64,000 bases of DNA from Daucus carota subsp. sativus (Eukaryota; Streptophyta; Magnoliopsida; Apiales; Apiaceae): NCBI RefSeq assembly GCF_001625215.2, contig NC_030387.2:30961606-31025605 (forward strand), given 5' to 3'. Below the pieces are notes generated by a model, which made no database searches, was not told where the DNA came from, and was given only the letters and a program-made list of their open reading frames with translations. A program made the position numbers and the translations under genes. Of the stretch, positions 1 through 11,198 are shown in pieces (positions within the stretch are counted from its first letter, which is position 1; every line of letters starts with the position of its first letter).

Positions 1-1974
1 CCAACTCCAACGCGTTGGAGTTGGGTGATTCCTGAGGGATGGCCAGAGATTTTTCGGGCAAATGGAACAAAGATGAATTCGTAAAAGGGGAGGAGAATGC
101 TTATGAAAAGCAGAGGGATGACGGGAATTGAAGCTGCTGGGAACTTGTATGAGCCTAAGCGTAGGTCCATTATGTTACCTTGTGCAAGTGAGAAGGTCTG
201 GAGTTGAGCCAGACATGTGTTCATTATTATTGTGCTGAATAAAATGGGCATCATTCTTGTTAGAATCTTTACTTCCTCGACTTGAGTCACTGTACAGAGT
301 GTCCATGGTGTTGTGCCTTCTGCGCGGTATATTGCAGCTTTGTCCAACCAACTGAAAACACAGAAAAGTCTAACTTATTAGATTTCTTTACTACTCCAGT
401 AGTTAACATTGGGAGTTCATTAGCATCTGGTCTGACTTGAAGAATTGCTGCTAAATAAGAAATAGAAATTGCTTTTGAGTAGAAGCATAACCTGAATTGA
501 TTGGTGTGTGAAAGTTTTGGCGCAAGTGTTGCTTCTTCCTTGGACTCGTATAGTTCATCAGCATTCTCAGAAAGTGACAATTTCCGGTTCCTAAATGCTG
601 CTACCAAAACCTGGCAAGCACAACGGAACAATTAAATTCCAACAAAGTTGGAATATTTGGGAAATCAGTTGGGGAAAGAAAAGATTGTTCATACCCGCAG
701 AACTTGTATTATGGGACTATCTCCAGGAATTTGCAGACGATAGAATGAAGCCCCAAGGGAAAGAACACTAAAACCAATAAAACAAAGTAATGTAGACAAG
801 AAAAAGCCCCACCACCATCCATATGTCAAGCTAATTTTCACGATCACAGTAACACCAATTATAGAACCACTTGTTGTGCTGAGCAAAAGCCAATTAAAGT
901 ATCTTCCGAGAAGCTTGGCTTCCTTTGGATCATTACTATCAAATTGGTCGGCTCCAAGAGAAGGAAGGGAACCCCTGACACCGCCACTGCCCAGTGCTAG
1001 TAAACAAAGCGAGACATAGAACATGAACGCAATGCTGCCTTCTAGGCAACTTGATCTTTTGCAATTGCCTAACTCCACACAATTTGTCGTTCTGCAATTG
1101 CTGGGATGCAAGGATTTAAGATTCGCTTGAACTGTCATCAATGCAAAAGCCTACACAGTATATAGAATTTAGTCTTTATAACTACTTTTAGGATACCAAC
1201 AATTGGTTCCTGAGTACTTATGTGAATATATGAAAGCCGTGAAATATAGTTGGTACCAGAACTTCGACGCAGCCAAAGATGAGACAAGTATAGAATCTGT
1301 TGATATAGGTGTCTGAGATAAAGCCACCAACAAGAGAGAGCAAGAACGAGGAACCCATGAAGTTTGTCATGGTGTTTGCAGCACCCGCGAGGTCAAAGTA
1401 CATCACTCTCATGAAGTATAGGAACATTGTTACTATACATACTATAAACGCCGTAGTGTCCAATGACGTTAACCCTGAAAACCAGAGGAGCATATAGATC
1501 ATCATCATTCAAACAGGGCAACTTATACAGCAATTATTTATGTTTCTAACATCTTAATTAACTTTTAGAATAGAAGTTAACAGTATGTATGGTACTTGCA
1601 TTTCTGAAACTATTGTGCTTAATTTGCTATGAAGATATCAATAACATGGGAAGAACCATAATCATAAGGTGTCTGGGAAGAACCAATGATTAAAACATAA
1701 ACGTAACACTTTGTCAAGTTACCGGTTCTTTTAAACTTAATGTGCTAGAAGGAGAGTTTACCAGGATCATAGTGTAACGCAAAATTTCTAACTTTTCCCA
1801 ATCAAACAGAACACTAAAACAAATATAAGCAGTAAAGCTAGGACAACATTTCTAAACAAGCCTTTGTGACATGCAAGCGTCGATAGTGTGCTTACCGAAA
1901 ACAAAGGAGGCAGCTCGAAATCCCCCCTTTTTCGGGTTGAGAAACAGGTGGTCCTTGCCACCATCTTCTGCCCC
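1..1974 (-). CDS. NRT1/PTR (NPF) family transporter, 3' part missing
   Basis: Proton-coupled membrane transporter of the plant NPF family (nitrate, peptide or hormone substrates; the substrate cannot be told here). Five exons read in one frame after splicing at GT/AG: 1974-1896, 1474-1257, 1150-695, 610-492 and 351-1, the last running off the window. Visible family signatures are KKGGFRAASF in the first exon seen, TNFMGSSFLLSLVGGFISDT in the second, GSGGVRGSLPSLGADQFD in the third, LDKAAI then a long transmembrane stretch, and GHPSGITQLQRVGVG at the edge. The mix looks most like clade NPF4, by inference only. The exon at 1974 begins after an AG and has no in-frame Met, so a short upstream first exon should lie beyond 1975; I could not place it. 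No stops or frameshifts within the exons, so it looks functional. Confidence 0.9.
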
Positions 1975-3118
1975 CTGAAAGGCATAATGTGAACAAAGAA
2001 TCAGTTCACACACAATTACGCATAAGTAGATGACATAATCAGATAATTAGCAGCTTAATTAAGCACTAACCATGTCCGGAAATCACAAAGCTTGGTATAT
2101 AGGGAGAGAATTAAGGCTGCTAGTAGAAAAATGTCAGTCCTGCTTAGTGTTGGATAACATAGAATCTACTGACGAATAAATAGGCTAATAAAAACGTTGT
2201 GCAAATCGCACTAGCCATCAAACTCATCGACATTCTTGTAGAATTCTAGTGCTTAGATTTGGTGACCAAAACACAGAATAAAAAAGAATAAAAAGGTTGT
2301 TGTTACAAAAATTAACAAGATAAAAACAGAAGAAACAAACAAACTAAAACAACATTGTAAGGCGTGGGCATATGACAAAATATTTCCATCTTAGTTGACG
2401 ATCTAATTTTAATTGTGTTGTGAATGGTTTTATACTACACTACATATTGTGCAGACTGCACCAGCTATAGTTTGTGGCCATTTAAGAAATGACAGTTATG
2501 ACAGCAGTACACCAATAATACTAACATACGTCCAGCGGAAAGAAAATGCTTGAGGTGAAAAATCTTAAGACGGGGTAAATTTCAGCTCAATAATCTTGTA
2601 GAACATATGAATGATACTAGCATATGTCGAGCGGAAAAAAACTGTTTGACGTGAAAAACCTTAAGACGAGCTAATTTTCTACTTAATGATATTGTAGCAT
2701 CTTTTTTCCGTTCATCATATGTTACTAATATACGTTTGTAAGAGACCTGTATCCTTATAAATATACGGATAACTTACATGCATCTTTCTTGTAGAAGTTT
2801 ATATGTATGTTTCTCTGCAGACAAATTGAAACTGAGAATTCTTATACTAGTCATTTATCAAGCCGTTTGAGAGATTATTAAACTAGTTAAACACATATAT
2901 AACGTTGCAAGTAGTAATAACATAAGTGGAAATTCAGACAGTGAGATTTGTTATTTATGCATCATTTGTATTTGTTCTGAATAGAAGATTCCACGAAATC
3001 TGTCGGGACACATTTGTTTTCAAGCTCTTTCATATTCCTTGAAGCAGAAATGAAAGATTTATTTTTCGTGGGACAGATAATTGTATCATGGGGACAAAAA
3101 TAGATTTTTTAAATATAA
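1975..3118. other. Upstream spacer of the NPF gene
   Basis: AT-rich sequence. It should contain the missing first exon and promoter of the minus-strand transporter gene. Two similar short blocks occur at about 2520-2580 and 2610-2670 (each with a run like CGAGCGGAAA followed by a TTAAGACG motif), a small degenerate direct repeat. No ORF with family resemblance was seen. Confidence 0.5.
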
Positions 3119-3484
3119 GAGCAAGTCCAGTAGGTGTGCTAAATCAAGTCTTAAATCCAAAAATAGGGAATATGGGATAAAATTGCAAACCAACACTATG
3201 CTAGTGATGTGCTAAATCACTAGCACAAGCCTCCCCTTCCCTATTTTTAGAATATGCTAGCCACTTCTAAACTATTTTTATCATTAAAATATTCATTTCC
3301 CTCTCTCCTCCACATCATTTCTCTCTCTTTTTCCCTCTCTCCTCCACTATTTAATATTATTATAATAATAGGGAATGGATATAGGGAGTACTATTGGAGC
3401 TCATGTAATCTTGTGCTAAATCACTAAGACATATTATTTTATAATATTTTTAGGGAACCTCTTAGCATAGTGTTGGACTTGCTC
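3119..3484. mobile_element. Tourist/PIF-Harbinger-type MITE, copy 1
   Basis: The ends are inverted: GAGCAAGTCCA at the left and TGGACTTGCTC at the right. A TAA trinucleotide flanks both ends (3116-3118 and 3485-3487), the target duplication expected for PIF/Harbinger elements. The 366-bp interior is AT-rich with no coding capacity. Two relatives lie at 26268-26609 and 28474-28856. Confidence 0.85.
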
Positions 3485-3487
3485 TAA

Positions 3488-4817
3488 GTAATCAAACAAC
3501 TTCTCTTTGTGATACCGAAATTCCCATACTCTCAAGACCCATATTGCAATTGATTCTCCAGACCCTGCAATATTCGTTCCGCTTTCGACTTTCTACAATG
3601 TCTTCTTCTACTCGCAAGTATTCACATTTCTATCTCTTCTTCATTCATCTTCCGAGGCCTTAAAATTTTGTGCTGATTGCGACTATATATATTTCATTTT
3701 TCTGCTATTGACCATCTTTAGTTCCCTTTTGTTACCAGAAGTTCAATTAGTGAAATGTGTTTGAATCTGCAAATGCATGGTGAGGGCCAAGTGTATGCTT
3801 CATTTTGCAATGTACTTATTATTATTTATATTGGTGCAATACAATGCTGTTTTGCATTGAGTTCTCTTGTCTTAATTGTTATGCATTTCAATTTTGCAGG
3901 TGCTGGAGATGATCCAACCAGGCCATGATCACTTCCACTTCCCTCAATTATCAGCTCATCAGCAGCACAGGCTTCTACATTTGGTCACTGTGTACGGCTC
4001 GATTTTTAATTAAATTTTTGATGGGATATTTGATTTACGGTTCTGCTTAATTTATAGAATATTTTAAAGAGTCTTATATTATAATTGTTACGTATTTAAA
4101 TATTTTCATATAATTATATTTCTTCGACCGAATTTTAAGTACTTAGTAATCCGGGTTAGTTTTTTTAATTTTGATGACTTAATAATTAAGAACGAACACT
4201 TCCAATAGAATATATTAACCCATAGATCTTTATTAATTATTTAAAATTTATTCTAACTAAATAATATGTATTATTATAATGTATTAATATATAATAGGCC
4301 TTAAAATAGGTCTTGAATTATAGGCTTCTAATATATTTAATATTAATATATTAAATAATATATTTAATTAATTCAAAGCTTATTTTAAGGCCTGGATACT
4401 AATTCAATTCAGGGGAATTCAGCACCAACTCAACAAGGGTCCGGTCGACCAAACACATATAGATCACAAAAAGAGACTTAAGTGAGCTCGTGATCCAATT
4501 ATAAGCCCGAATAAGTATATAAGTCCCACAATATATCTTATTCTTTATGGATAATCTTTCGGAATTTGAGATAAATATCGACAACATAAAGATAAGAATT
4601 TTATTATATATCAAAAAAGGAAGCATATTTCGACAAAAAATCTGATACATGAAATTATACTTTCATCAAGCTTCTAACTTCGAAACATCTAAACATAACC
4701 CCTTGAAATAAAATAAAAAATTTCAGAAAATACTTGATTAATTAAAAACACACATTAGGCGTGTCGCGTAAGGTACATAGCGAATGCGCTTAATAATAAA
4801 GCTAGTAGTTGAGTCAC
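3488..4817. other. Spacer with a possible small spliced transcript and an AT-rich inverted repeat
   Basis: At 3598 an ATG opens a short MSSSTR reading frame followed by a plausible donor, and a good acceptor (TTTTGCAG) lies at 3893-3900, but the joined frame stops at once, so any transcript would be non-coding. Around 4296-4393 the complementary pair AGGCCTTAAAAT and ATTTTAAGGCCT bounds an AT-rich stretch that can fold back on itself. I see no convincing gene. Confidence 0.35.
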
Positions 4818-4826
4818 TATATATAT
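4818..4826 (+). promoter_or_regulatory. Probable TATA box of the NUP98-like gene
   Basis: TATATATAT lies about 70 bp upstream of a good 5'-leader donor (CTC|GTAAGT at 4897). The leader intron would be 4897-5187, ending TGAGCAG, four bases before the ATG at 5192. Position and motif are seen; the promoter role is inferred. Confidence 0.5.
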
Positions 4827-5191
4827 CTCCTCACAAACCCTCGCTCCCAAATTAAACCCTCATTATTCTCTGCTCATCTCTCCACTAACTCTGCTCGTAA
4901 GTATTCTCTCATTCTCTTATGCATGATCGCTTTCCCCTTTCACTGTACGGTTAATTCCACTGCACTTTCTCATGTTATACACTGTTTTAATTTTGTTATT
5001 GCATGTCGTGAACTCGTGATGATTGATTTTGTGATTCTTTGTTTAAATTAAATTTAGTTTAGAGTGATCAGAATATTTGTTGTTGTTTGAATATCGAGAA
5101 TTCGATTAATTTGGTTTTGGTTTCTTATGATTAATTCCGTGGTAGACGTGTTGATGATTGTTGTGTGTGTGTTTGTTTGTTGAGCAGCGGA

Positions 5192-8100
5192 ATGAGTACG
5201 TATAACTCTGTGTTGGGTGATAATGGGACGAAGCGTAATGTTTCGGCTGGCAGTGCTTTTCAATTGAGGCCTGCGTTTGGACAGAGTGGTAGTTGTTATG
5301 GTGGTGGATTTTCGGGGGGAATTGCGGTGCCTCCATACGGGCAAAGTAGTATTCAGCGTTATCCTTATGGGTATAGTGATCCATCTCTGTTTAGCGGTAT
5401 CAATGGGTATGCACCTCTATTTGGCCTTAATAGTTATCCTTTTGGCCTTAATAGTTATCCTTTTGGGTTCACCCCGAGTAATGGTTCAACTTTTGCGCCT
5501 GTGTCAACTTCCATGCCTACATTTGGGCATAATAGTTCTCCTCCTTTTGCGTATGCCCTTCCTAATGGAGGAACTTCTATGCCTACATTTGGGCAAACTT
5601 GTTCTGCTTTTGGGTCTTCCCTCGCTAATAGAGGAACTCTAATGCCTACACATGGACAAAATGATGCTACTTTTGGGTCTGCCCTTGCCAATGGTGGAAC
5701 TTCTATGCCTACATATGGGCAAACTAGTTCTGGTTTTGGGTGTCCCCTTGCTAATAGAGGATCTCTCATGCCTACACATGGACAAAGTAATGCTACATTT
5801 GGGTCTCCCATTGCTAATGACGGAACTTCCATACCTCTCTTTGGGCAAAATAGTGCTACTTTTGGGTTCGCTCCTGCTAATGGTGGAACTTCTATCCCGA
5901 CATTTGGGCAAAGTAATACTCCTTTTGGGTGTGTTAGTGCCGATTGGGGAACCACAGTGCCTGCATTTGGACGAAGTACTAATTCTTTTTGGTTCAACCC
6001 TAGTAACACAGCAACTTCAGTGCCTGCATGGCAATGTAGTTATCCTCGTGGGCCAGTTACCACCAATGGTGGAACTCCAGCGACTACTTTTGGGGTGGGT
6101 ATAAGTCATTTTCCGCCTGCCCCAACTGATGGTACAACCTCTGTGTCGTCCCCAACTAATGGTTCATTTTCAGTGCCTGCGTGCGGAGCTCCATTATTTT
6201 CTACATTAACACAAGCAGCTCTATCATCTCCTATATGCGGCTTGTATTCAGGTATACTTACTACAGACATTTGTCTGTGATTCCCTGTAAAGCTAATAGT
6301 TTCTCTTTATTTTTATGTGGTTTTTATATTTGGGGTATAATTTTTCTGATTAGTTTAGTGTCAATATGGTATTTGAAGTGTGATTTACATGATTTTTTTT
6401 GTTTTCCTGGTAAAACAAATCTGCAATTTTGTAAATGTTCAAAATGTTTTGTGTTGGACCTGGATATTCCCGATGTTATTAAACACCATATGCGCATCAA
6501 AACACAAATGCCTTGTGGGGGTGGGGCATAAGCGCGTGCAATGCGTCCCGTGCAGATTCCTCAAAGGCAAATAAATATACATACATACATGGTATATAAT
6601 GCAAAATATTATAAAAATTTTATGATTTTTTTTATTTTTCTGGTAAAACAAAGCTGCAGTTTTGTAGATGTTCAATTTTTTTTTTTGTGTTGGACTTGGA
6701 TATTCCCAGTGTTATTAAGCATGATATGCGCATCGAAACACAAACGCGTTGTGGGGCATAAGCGCAAGGCGCAATGCGTCACGTGCAGATTCATCATAGG
6801 CAAATAAATATACATACATAAATGGTATATAATGCAAAATATTATAAATTTATAGATAAGAAGACATCCATAAGCAAAAACATAATTGTCATATATGATA
6901 AAGCAACAAAATTCACCATCATATAGATTAAGTCCACAATAAGTTAAAGTCAATGTAACAAAAAAATACATAGTTAGTCCATTCTTCTTCATCAAGATTC
7001 ACACAATGATCTTCTTCACTGTTATGATTCGGGACCTCAAGAATGTATCACAAAGTTAGGCCATTCTTCTTCATCAAGATTCACACAATGATCTTCTTCA
7101 CTGTTATGATTTGGGACCTCAAGAATGTATCACAAATCAGCACAACTATGCTTTAGCAGTTAGCAATCATTATACTATAGCAAATGTAGTAAGTATGTAA
7201 ATAGTACTAAAATTAGTTAATATGTGTTGTATACAAGTATAAGTATAATCAGTTAATTAGTATTACAAGTATAAACACTGAATGTATTACAACAGGAAAG
7301 AAATTAGTATACAATTAATTTAAACCATACCGATACAAACAAGAAGAAATATAGTAGTTAAAGACCAAGTATCATTATGTTTTCCCCATTCTGCAGGATC
7401 TACCACACATTTTCCGACTCCTACCATTAATGCATCCAGCTCCCCAGGATTTACTTCTGGCCAAACAACTACGCAATTTGGTACCATCAGCAACTTGAAT
7501 GAAACTAGTACATGTTCTGATGAAATTCAGAGTCCATATCCGGGTGAGTATCCATCTTTATTATATTAATCTCGTGTTCACTGTATTGTTTTTTGTTTGT
7601 TTGTATAATAAATATAGTTACTGATTTCTTCTTCGCAGGCTGCCAAGTTGAAACTCCGTTATTTCGGGATTCAAGTTCTCGACCGTTAACTCCTAAGGTT
7701 AATTGTGGAGGAAGTAGAGTGGCACCTTACACTGAAACTGTTGAGATGGATCATGTTTCACAACAGTCTACAAGATTTATGTCCATATCTGCCATGCCTG
7801 TTTTTAGAGATAAATGTCATGAAGAGCTGAGATGGGAGGACAAACAGTTAGGAGATAATGGTATGCCTGTGTTTTACATGTCAAGTTCATTTCTTTTCTT
7901 ATTGACGAGGAGTGTTAGTAAAAAAACCTGTAAACATTTCAGGTGACATACCCCTATTTCACAGCGCAAGATCTGGACCACCAGCCAGCAATGTAATGCG
8001 TTGCTCAAAAACCCAGTTACCTGATTTTAGTACAGCTATTCCAATATCTGTTATGCCTGAATACCCAAACAAAAGCTTTGAAGAATTGAGGTGGGAAGAC

Positions 8101-11100
8101 TATCAGTTCAATAATGCAGGTGTGTGCTTAACTTTGTAATGTATTTATCATTTTTCTTTGGAACAGTTAACATACCCCTTTTTTTTGCAGGTGGTAGAGT
8201 TGACCATGATTTAGCACAATTAAATTATTTCAGGAGTCATGTTTCTGGAACTGGTAGCTCATTTCAGAATGCTATGCCTTCTGTGCCACCCAATATATTT
8301 GCTTCCAGACCTACATGCTTTACCTTCCCAACCTGTAGCACACCTGTTTCTTGTAACCCCTTTTTAAATGGTTCACATGAGGGGGCTTATACTTTAATAA
8401 CTCAGCCTCCCTCTATATTTGGTGCGACCATCCCGTTTTCACATCCAAATCCCTCACTTATCAGTACATCTGCTAGCAAAGCTTCTACATCTGGACCCAG
8501 TTATTTTAACTATACTTCCTCTGCACCATCTACCTCTATATGCAGCACATCTGTTACGACACCAGTCACTGCATATGTTCCTTGCAATTTCGCTCCAAGT
8601 ATATCAACTCTTGATGATCCATCACCATCTAGATCTAGGGCTGAGACACCACTTGCAGTTGAAGGTCCGAAGACTACATCAGTAAGATATGGGATTTACA
8701 GTGTCCCTGTAAGTTTTTTGTACATCTAAACACTTTTTTTTCATTTGTTACTATAGAGTGTTGGTAAATGCTACTTACTTTCTTAGTACATCAGTAAGAC
8801 AAGGGATTTGTAGTATACCTGTAAGTTCTGTGCACTTCGAAACACTTAGTTTTCATTTGGTACTACTAAGTATTGGTAAATGCTACTTTCTTAGTCACAA
8901 TTAAAGAGTAAGGATGTATAGATTGGATTTGAAATTTTATAGAATACTTTATTATATCAAATTTTTTACTAGGGTAAAAGGTAAAACATGTATTCATTGG
9001 CAAATTCACTACAATAACACACTTAAATGAGGACCAGGGTTTTCTTTAGGAATAAGTTATGACAATGTCAATATATGAAGTAAAGAATTGCGGGTATAAA
9101 CATTATGAACTAACTAATAAGATGTCGAGGCATAATTTGTTTCAACCATGCCTCTGCAACATGTAGTGAAGTCAAGGTACCGTTGTCAGATCAAGTGTGA
9201 TATCTTCAAGTGTCTTCCTTCACATGGCAATTTACTAATTGTTGATAAAGCTATTATTGTTCATGTAATGTTCTCTTAATTTTCAATACAGGCCAATAAC
9301 TTGGCAAATGCCTCTGCAACATGTAGTGAAGTCAAGGTACCGTTGTCAGATCAAGTGTGTGTCAACACATAGTATCTTCAAGTGTCTTCCTTCACATGAC
9401 AATATATTAATTGTTGATAAAGCTATTATTGTTCATGTAATGTTCTCTTTATCTTTAAAACAGGTCAATAAGTCGGCAAATGAAGAACAGAAGCTGTTGC
9501 TGCCACCAAAAGGTATTCGTGAAGGTAATGGTACAGAGGTAAGATTCATGACACTAGTGGAGATCAGTATTCATTGATTAAGATCCTGTATTCTTTCTCG
9601 TCCTTTCTCCTTGATGGATAAAAAAATATGAACCTTCAGTTTGTGAATTTGTCACTTAATGCGCATTCAGGTGGTATTTTCTGCTGATACTCAAGAAACC
9701 CCCACAGCGAGGACGAAGGTTCCACTCCTGCTGAAGGACGATTCGGGAATCTCGATATCTGGTCCATCTGAAGAGTGGTTTATCAAAATTGGCTTCGAGA
9801 ATATATCTCGCCTCAAGCATACATCTATTTATGTGCATGAGAATGGTTAGTGTTTTGTAAATCAATGTCGTGCTTTTTGTATTTTTCTATTATGTACTAC
9901 TTTCAGAAAGCTTAATTTAGAACAATAAAGTAGGTAAATGTGTCAGGCAAATGTGTCTATACTGCCATATCAGATAGAACTGAGTACTTATGGACACTGA
10001 TAATAAGCTAGCATCAAACCTTTAAGCAATCTTTTGTTATATGTTAATGTTGTTACTTCTATATAAATTTTTTTCAGGTAAAGTCTCTATTGAGTTGTCT
10101 AAATCTCTCGAGGATGGTTTCATTTATGAGGACAAAGCTGGTAAGCTGTACATACAACATAGAAATCCCTTCTATATCACTATAATGAATCTGTCCCTCA
10201 CAGATATTTGAGGATCACTTACTTACAAAGAAAGGGGCTTCAAATTCTTACACATTAGTCATTATTTAAATTGTGTTCCAGGTTATCTTATATTTTATTG
10301 ATATGAACATCGTGAGGAACTGTTTGTGTGTGTGTGTTTGTATATGCAGTATCAACTAAACTTGGGCTTAGTGATAAATGTTATTGCACAAACTATTTGG
10401 GCAAATATCTGCTGGTAAAAAGTGTCATGTGTGTTCCTTGAATCCGTTTAATATGGAAGATTTGTCAGATGTCTTTTTCTGTAGTCGGTTTAGTCAAAGA
10501 TACTGTTTCTTAGTATTCATATTATAGTCCTAGTAGAAAACTAAACATATCCGGAGTTTAGTAATGAATATAGGGTTTATAGCATTGTTAATTTCCCTTC
10601 TATTATCACTTCGTCAACAAACTGTTAATGTTGTTCATTAACTGTTGTAGGGAACCCTGGTGAAGCTTTTGCTGCTGAACACAGCCGTGGAACCAATTCT
10701 GTTAATAGTGATCATCCCTCTGAAAACTTAGTTTCTTCCAATGTTTATGGGCTGATGCCAAAGCTGAAACACAGTGACTACTTCATTGAACCCCGAGTCG
10801 AGGAATTGGCAATAAAAGAAAGCTTTGAGCCGGGGTTCTGCAGCCATGTTAAGGACTTTGTTGTTGGCCATCAGCGTTATGGGCGCATCAAGTTCTTCGG
10901 AGAGACAGACGTGCGGCAGCTTGATGTCAACTCACACATTGTGTTTAGAAATCACGAGGTAATTCTTTCTATGGATGAGAACAAGAAACTGCCAGTTGGG
11001 CAAGGTTTAAACAAGCCAGCAGAGATTACCCTTTGCAACATTAAGTGTTTCGATAAAGCTGGAAACCAACACATTAATGGACCGAAGGTTGACAAGTACA

Positions 11101-11198
11101 GAGAAAAGCTGATGAAGAAAGCAGCAGAACAAGGTGCTGAGTTTGTGTCATATGATCCTGTGCAAGGAGAGTGGAAATTTAGAGTTAAACATTTTTAG
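5192..11198 (+). CDS. Divergent NUP98-type nucleoporin (FG, GLEBS and autoproteolytic domains)
   Basis: Nuclear-pore protein: FG repeats form the permeability barrier, GLEBS binds the mRNA-export factor Gle2/Rae1, and the C-terminal autoproteolytic domain anchors it to the pore. Ten exons keep one frame: 5192-6251, 7397-7543, 7639-7860, 7943-8119, 8191-8708, 9292-9336, 9464-9538, 9671-9845, 10078-10140, 10651-11198 (3030 nt, 1009 aa). Start chosen at 5192, just after a leader-intron acceptor. Residues 1-400 are FG/GLFG-like repeats. GLEBS-like motifs (EELRWED) lie near 452-476 and 512-535. A diverged linker ([19 protein letters not shown]) leads to the autoproteolytic domain from about 862 ([52 protein letters not shown]). 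The protein ends HF-stop; typical members continue HFS plus an acidic tail. The doubled GLEBS and diverged linker suggest a fast-evolving paralogue. It has no internal stops and is probably expressed, which is inference. Confidence 0.9.
5500..5990 (+). repeat. 63-bp (21-aa) FG tandem repeat array in exon 1
   Basis: About seven to eight imperfect 21-residue units follow the pattern A-N-x-G-T-S-x-P-T-x-G-Q-x-x-x-x-F-G-x-x-x. Units alternate between an SMPT[FY]GQ type and an LMPTHGQ type, so a 126-bp pair appears to have duplicated at least once. Each unit supplies one or two FG or YG/HG dipeptides. Unit number could vary between individuals. Confidence 0.85.
6389..6850. repeat. 233-bp tandem duplication in intron 1 of the NUP98-like gene
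   Basis: Two adjacent copies, about 6389-6621 and 6622-6850, share the same order of landmarks: a T-run, CTGGTAAAACAAA, GTGTTGGAC, GATATTCCC, ATATGCGCATC, GGGGCATAAGCGC, GTGCAGATTC and GGTATATAATGC. They are clearly homologous with point changes and small indels. Short open frames in either copy are not genes. Confidence 0.85.
6973..7136. repeat. 82-bp tandem duplication in intron 1 of the NUP98-like gene
   Basis: Units 6973-7054 and 7055-7136 are nearly identical. Both run from GTTAG.CCATTCTTC through CACACAATGATC to GAATGTATCACAAA, with only a couple of substitutions, so this is a recent event. Confidence 0.9.
7639..8119 (+). other. Two tandem GLEBS-motif exons (7639-7860 and 7943-8119)
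   Basis: Both exons are phase 1 at each end, begin with a short E/D-[TI]-PLF block, and end in a GLEBS-like motif: [19 protein letters not shown] in the first and [19 protein letters not shown] in the second. The EELR.ED core is the Gle2/Rae1-binding sequence known from NUP98, which normally has one. Symmetric phases mean either exon could be skipped without frameshift. Confidence 0.85.
8675..8896 (+). repeat. 112-bp tandem duplication of the exon 5 end and its donor
   Basis: The segment from TACATCAGTAAGA through CCTGTAAGTT to TTGGTAAATGCTAC occurs at 8675-8786 and again at 8787-8896. The second copy keeps a usable donor (ATACCTGTAAGT) but lacks its own acceptor, so it is probably a dead intronic copy of the exon end. 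Confidence 0.85.
9148..9470 (+). repeat. 160-bp tandem duplication producing a hybrid exon 6
   Basis: ATGCCTCTGCAACATGTAG starts both units (9148 and 9308). Each continues through a donor GTCAAG|GTACCG, a short intron and an acceptor followed by G[CT]CAATAA.T.GGCAAATG. Exon 6 (9292-9336, 45 nt) therefore has a 5' half homologous to exon 7 and a 3' half homologous to an older upstream exon end at 9148-9176. Confidence 0.8.

Noticed and set aside
1788..1985. 65-aa minus-strand frame starting at 1985 as the NPF N-terminus
   Set aside because: Its frame is not that of the conserved KKGGFRAASF exon, and the ATG lies in what looks like the intron end.
5455..6104. Long open frames on the opposite strand and in other frames of NUP98-like exon 1
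   Set aside because: They are shadows of the 63-bp repeat, whose length is a multiple of three and so keeps every frame open.
6181..6995. Open frames in NUP98-like intron 1
   Set aside because: They lie in the 233-bp tandem duplication, differ between the two copies and show no protein-like conservation.
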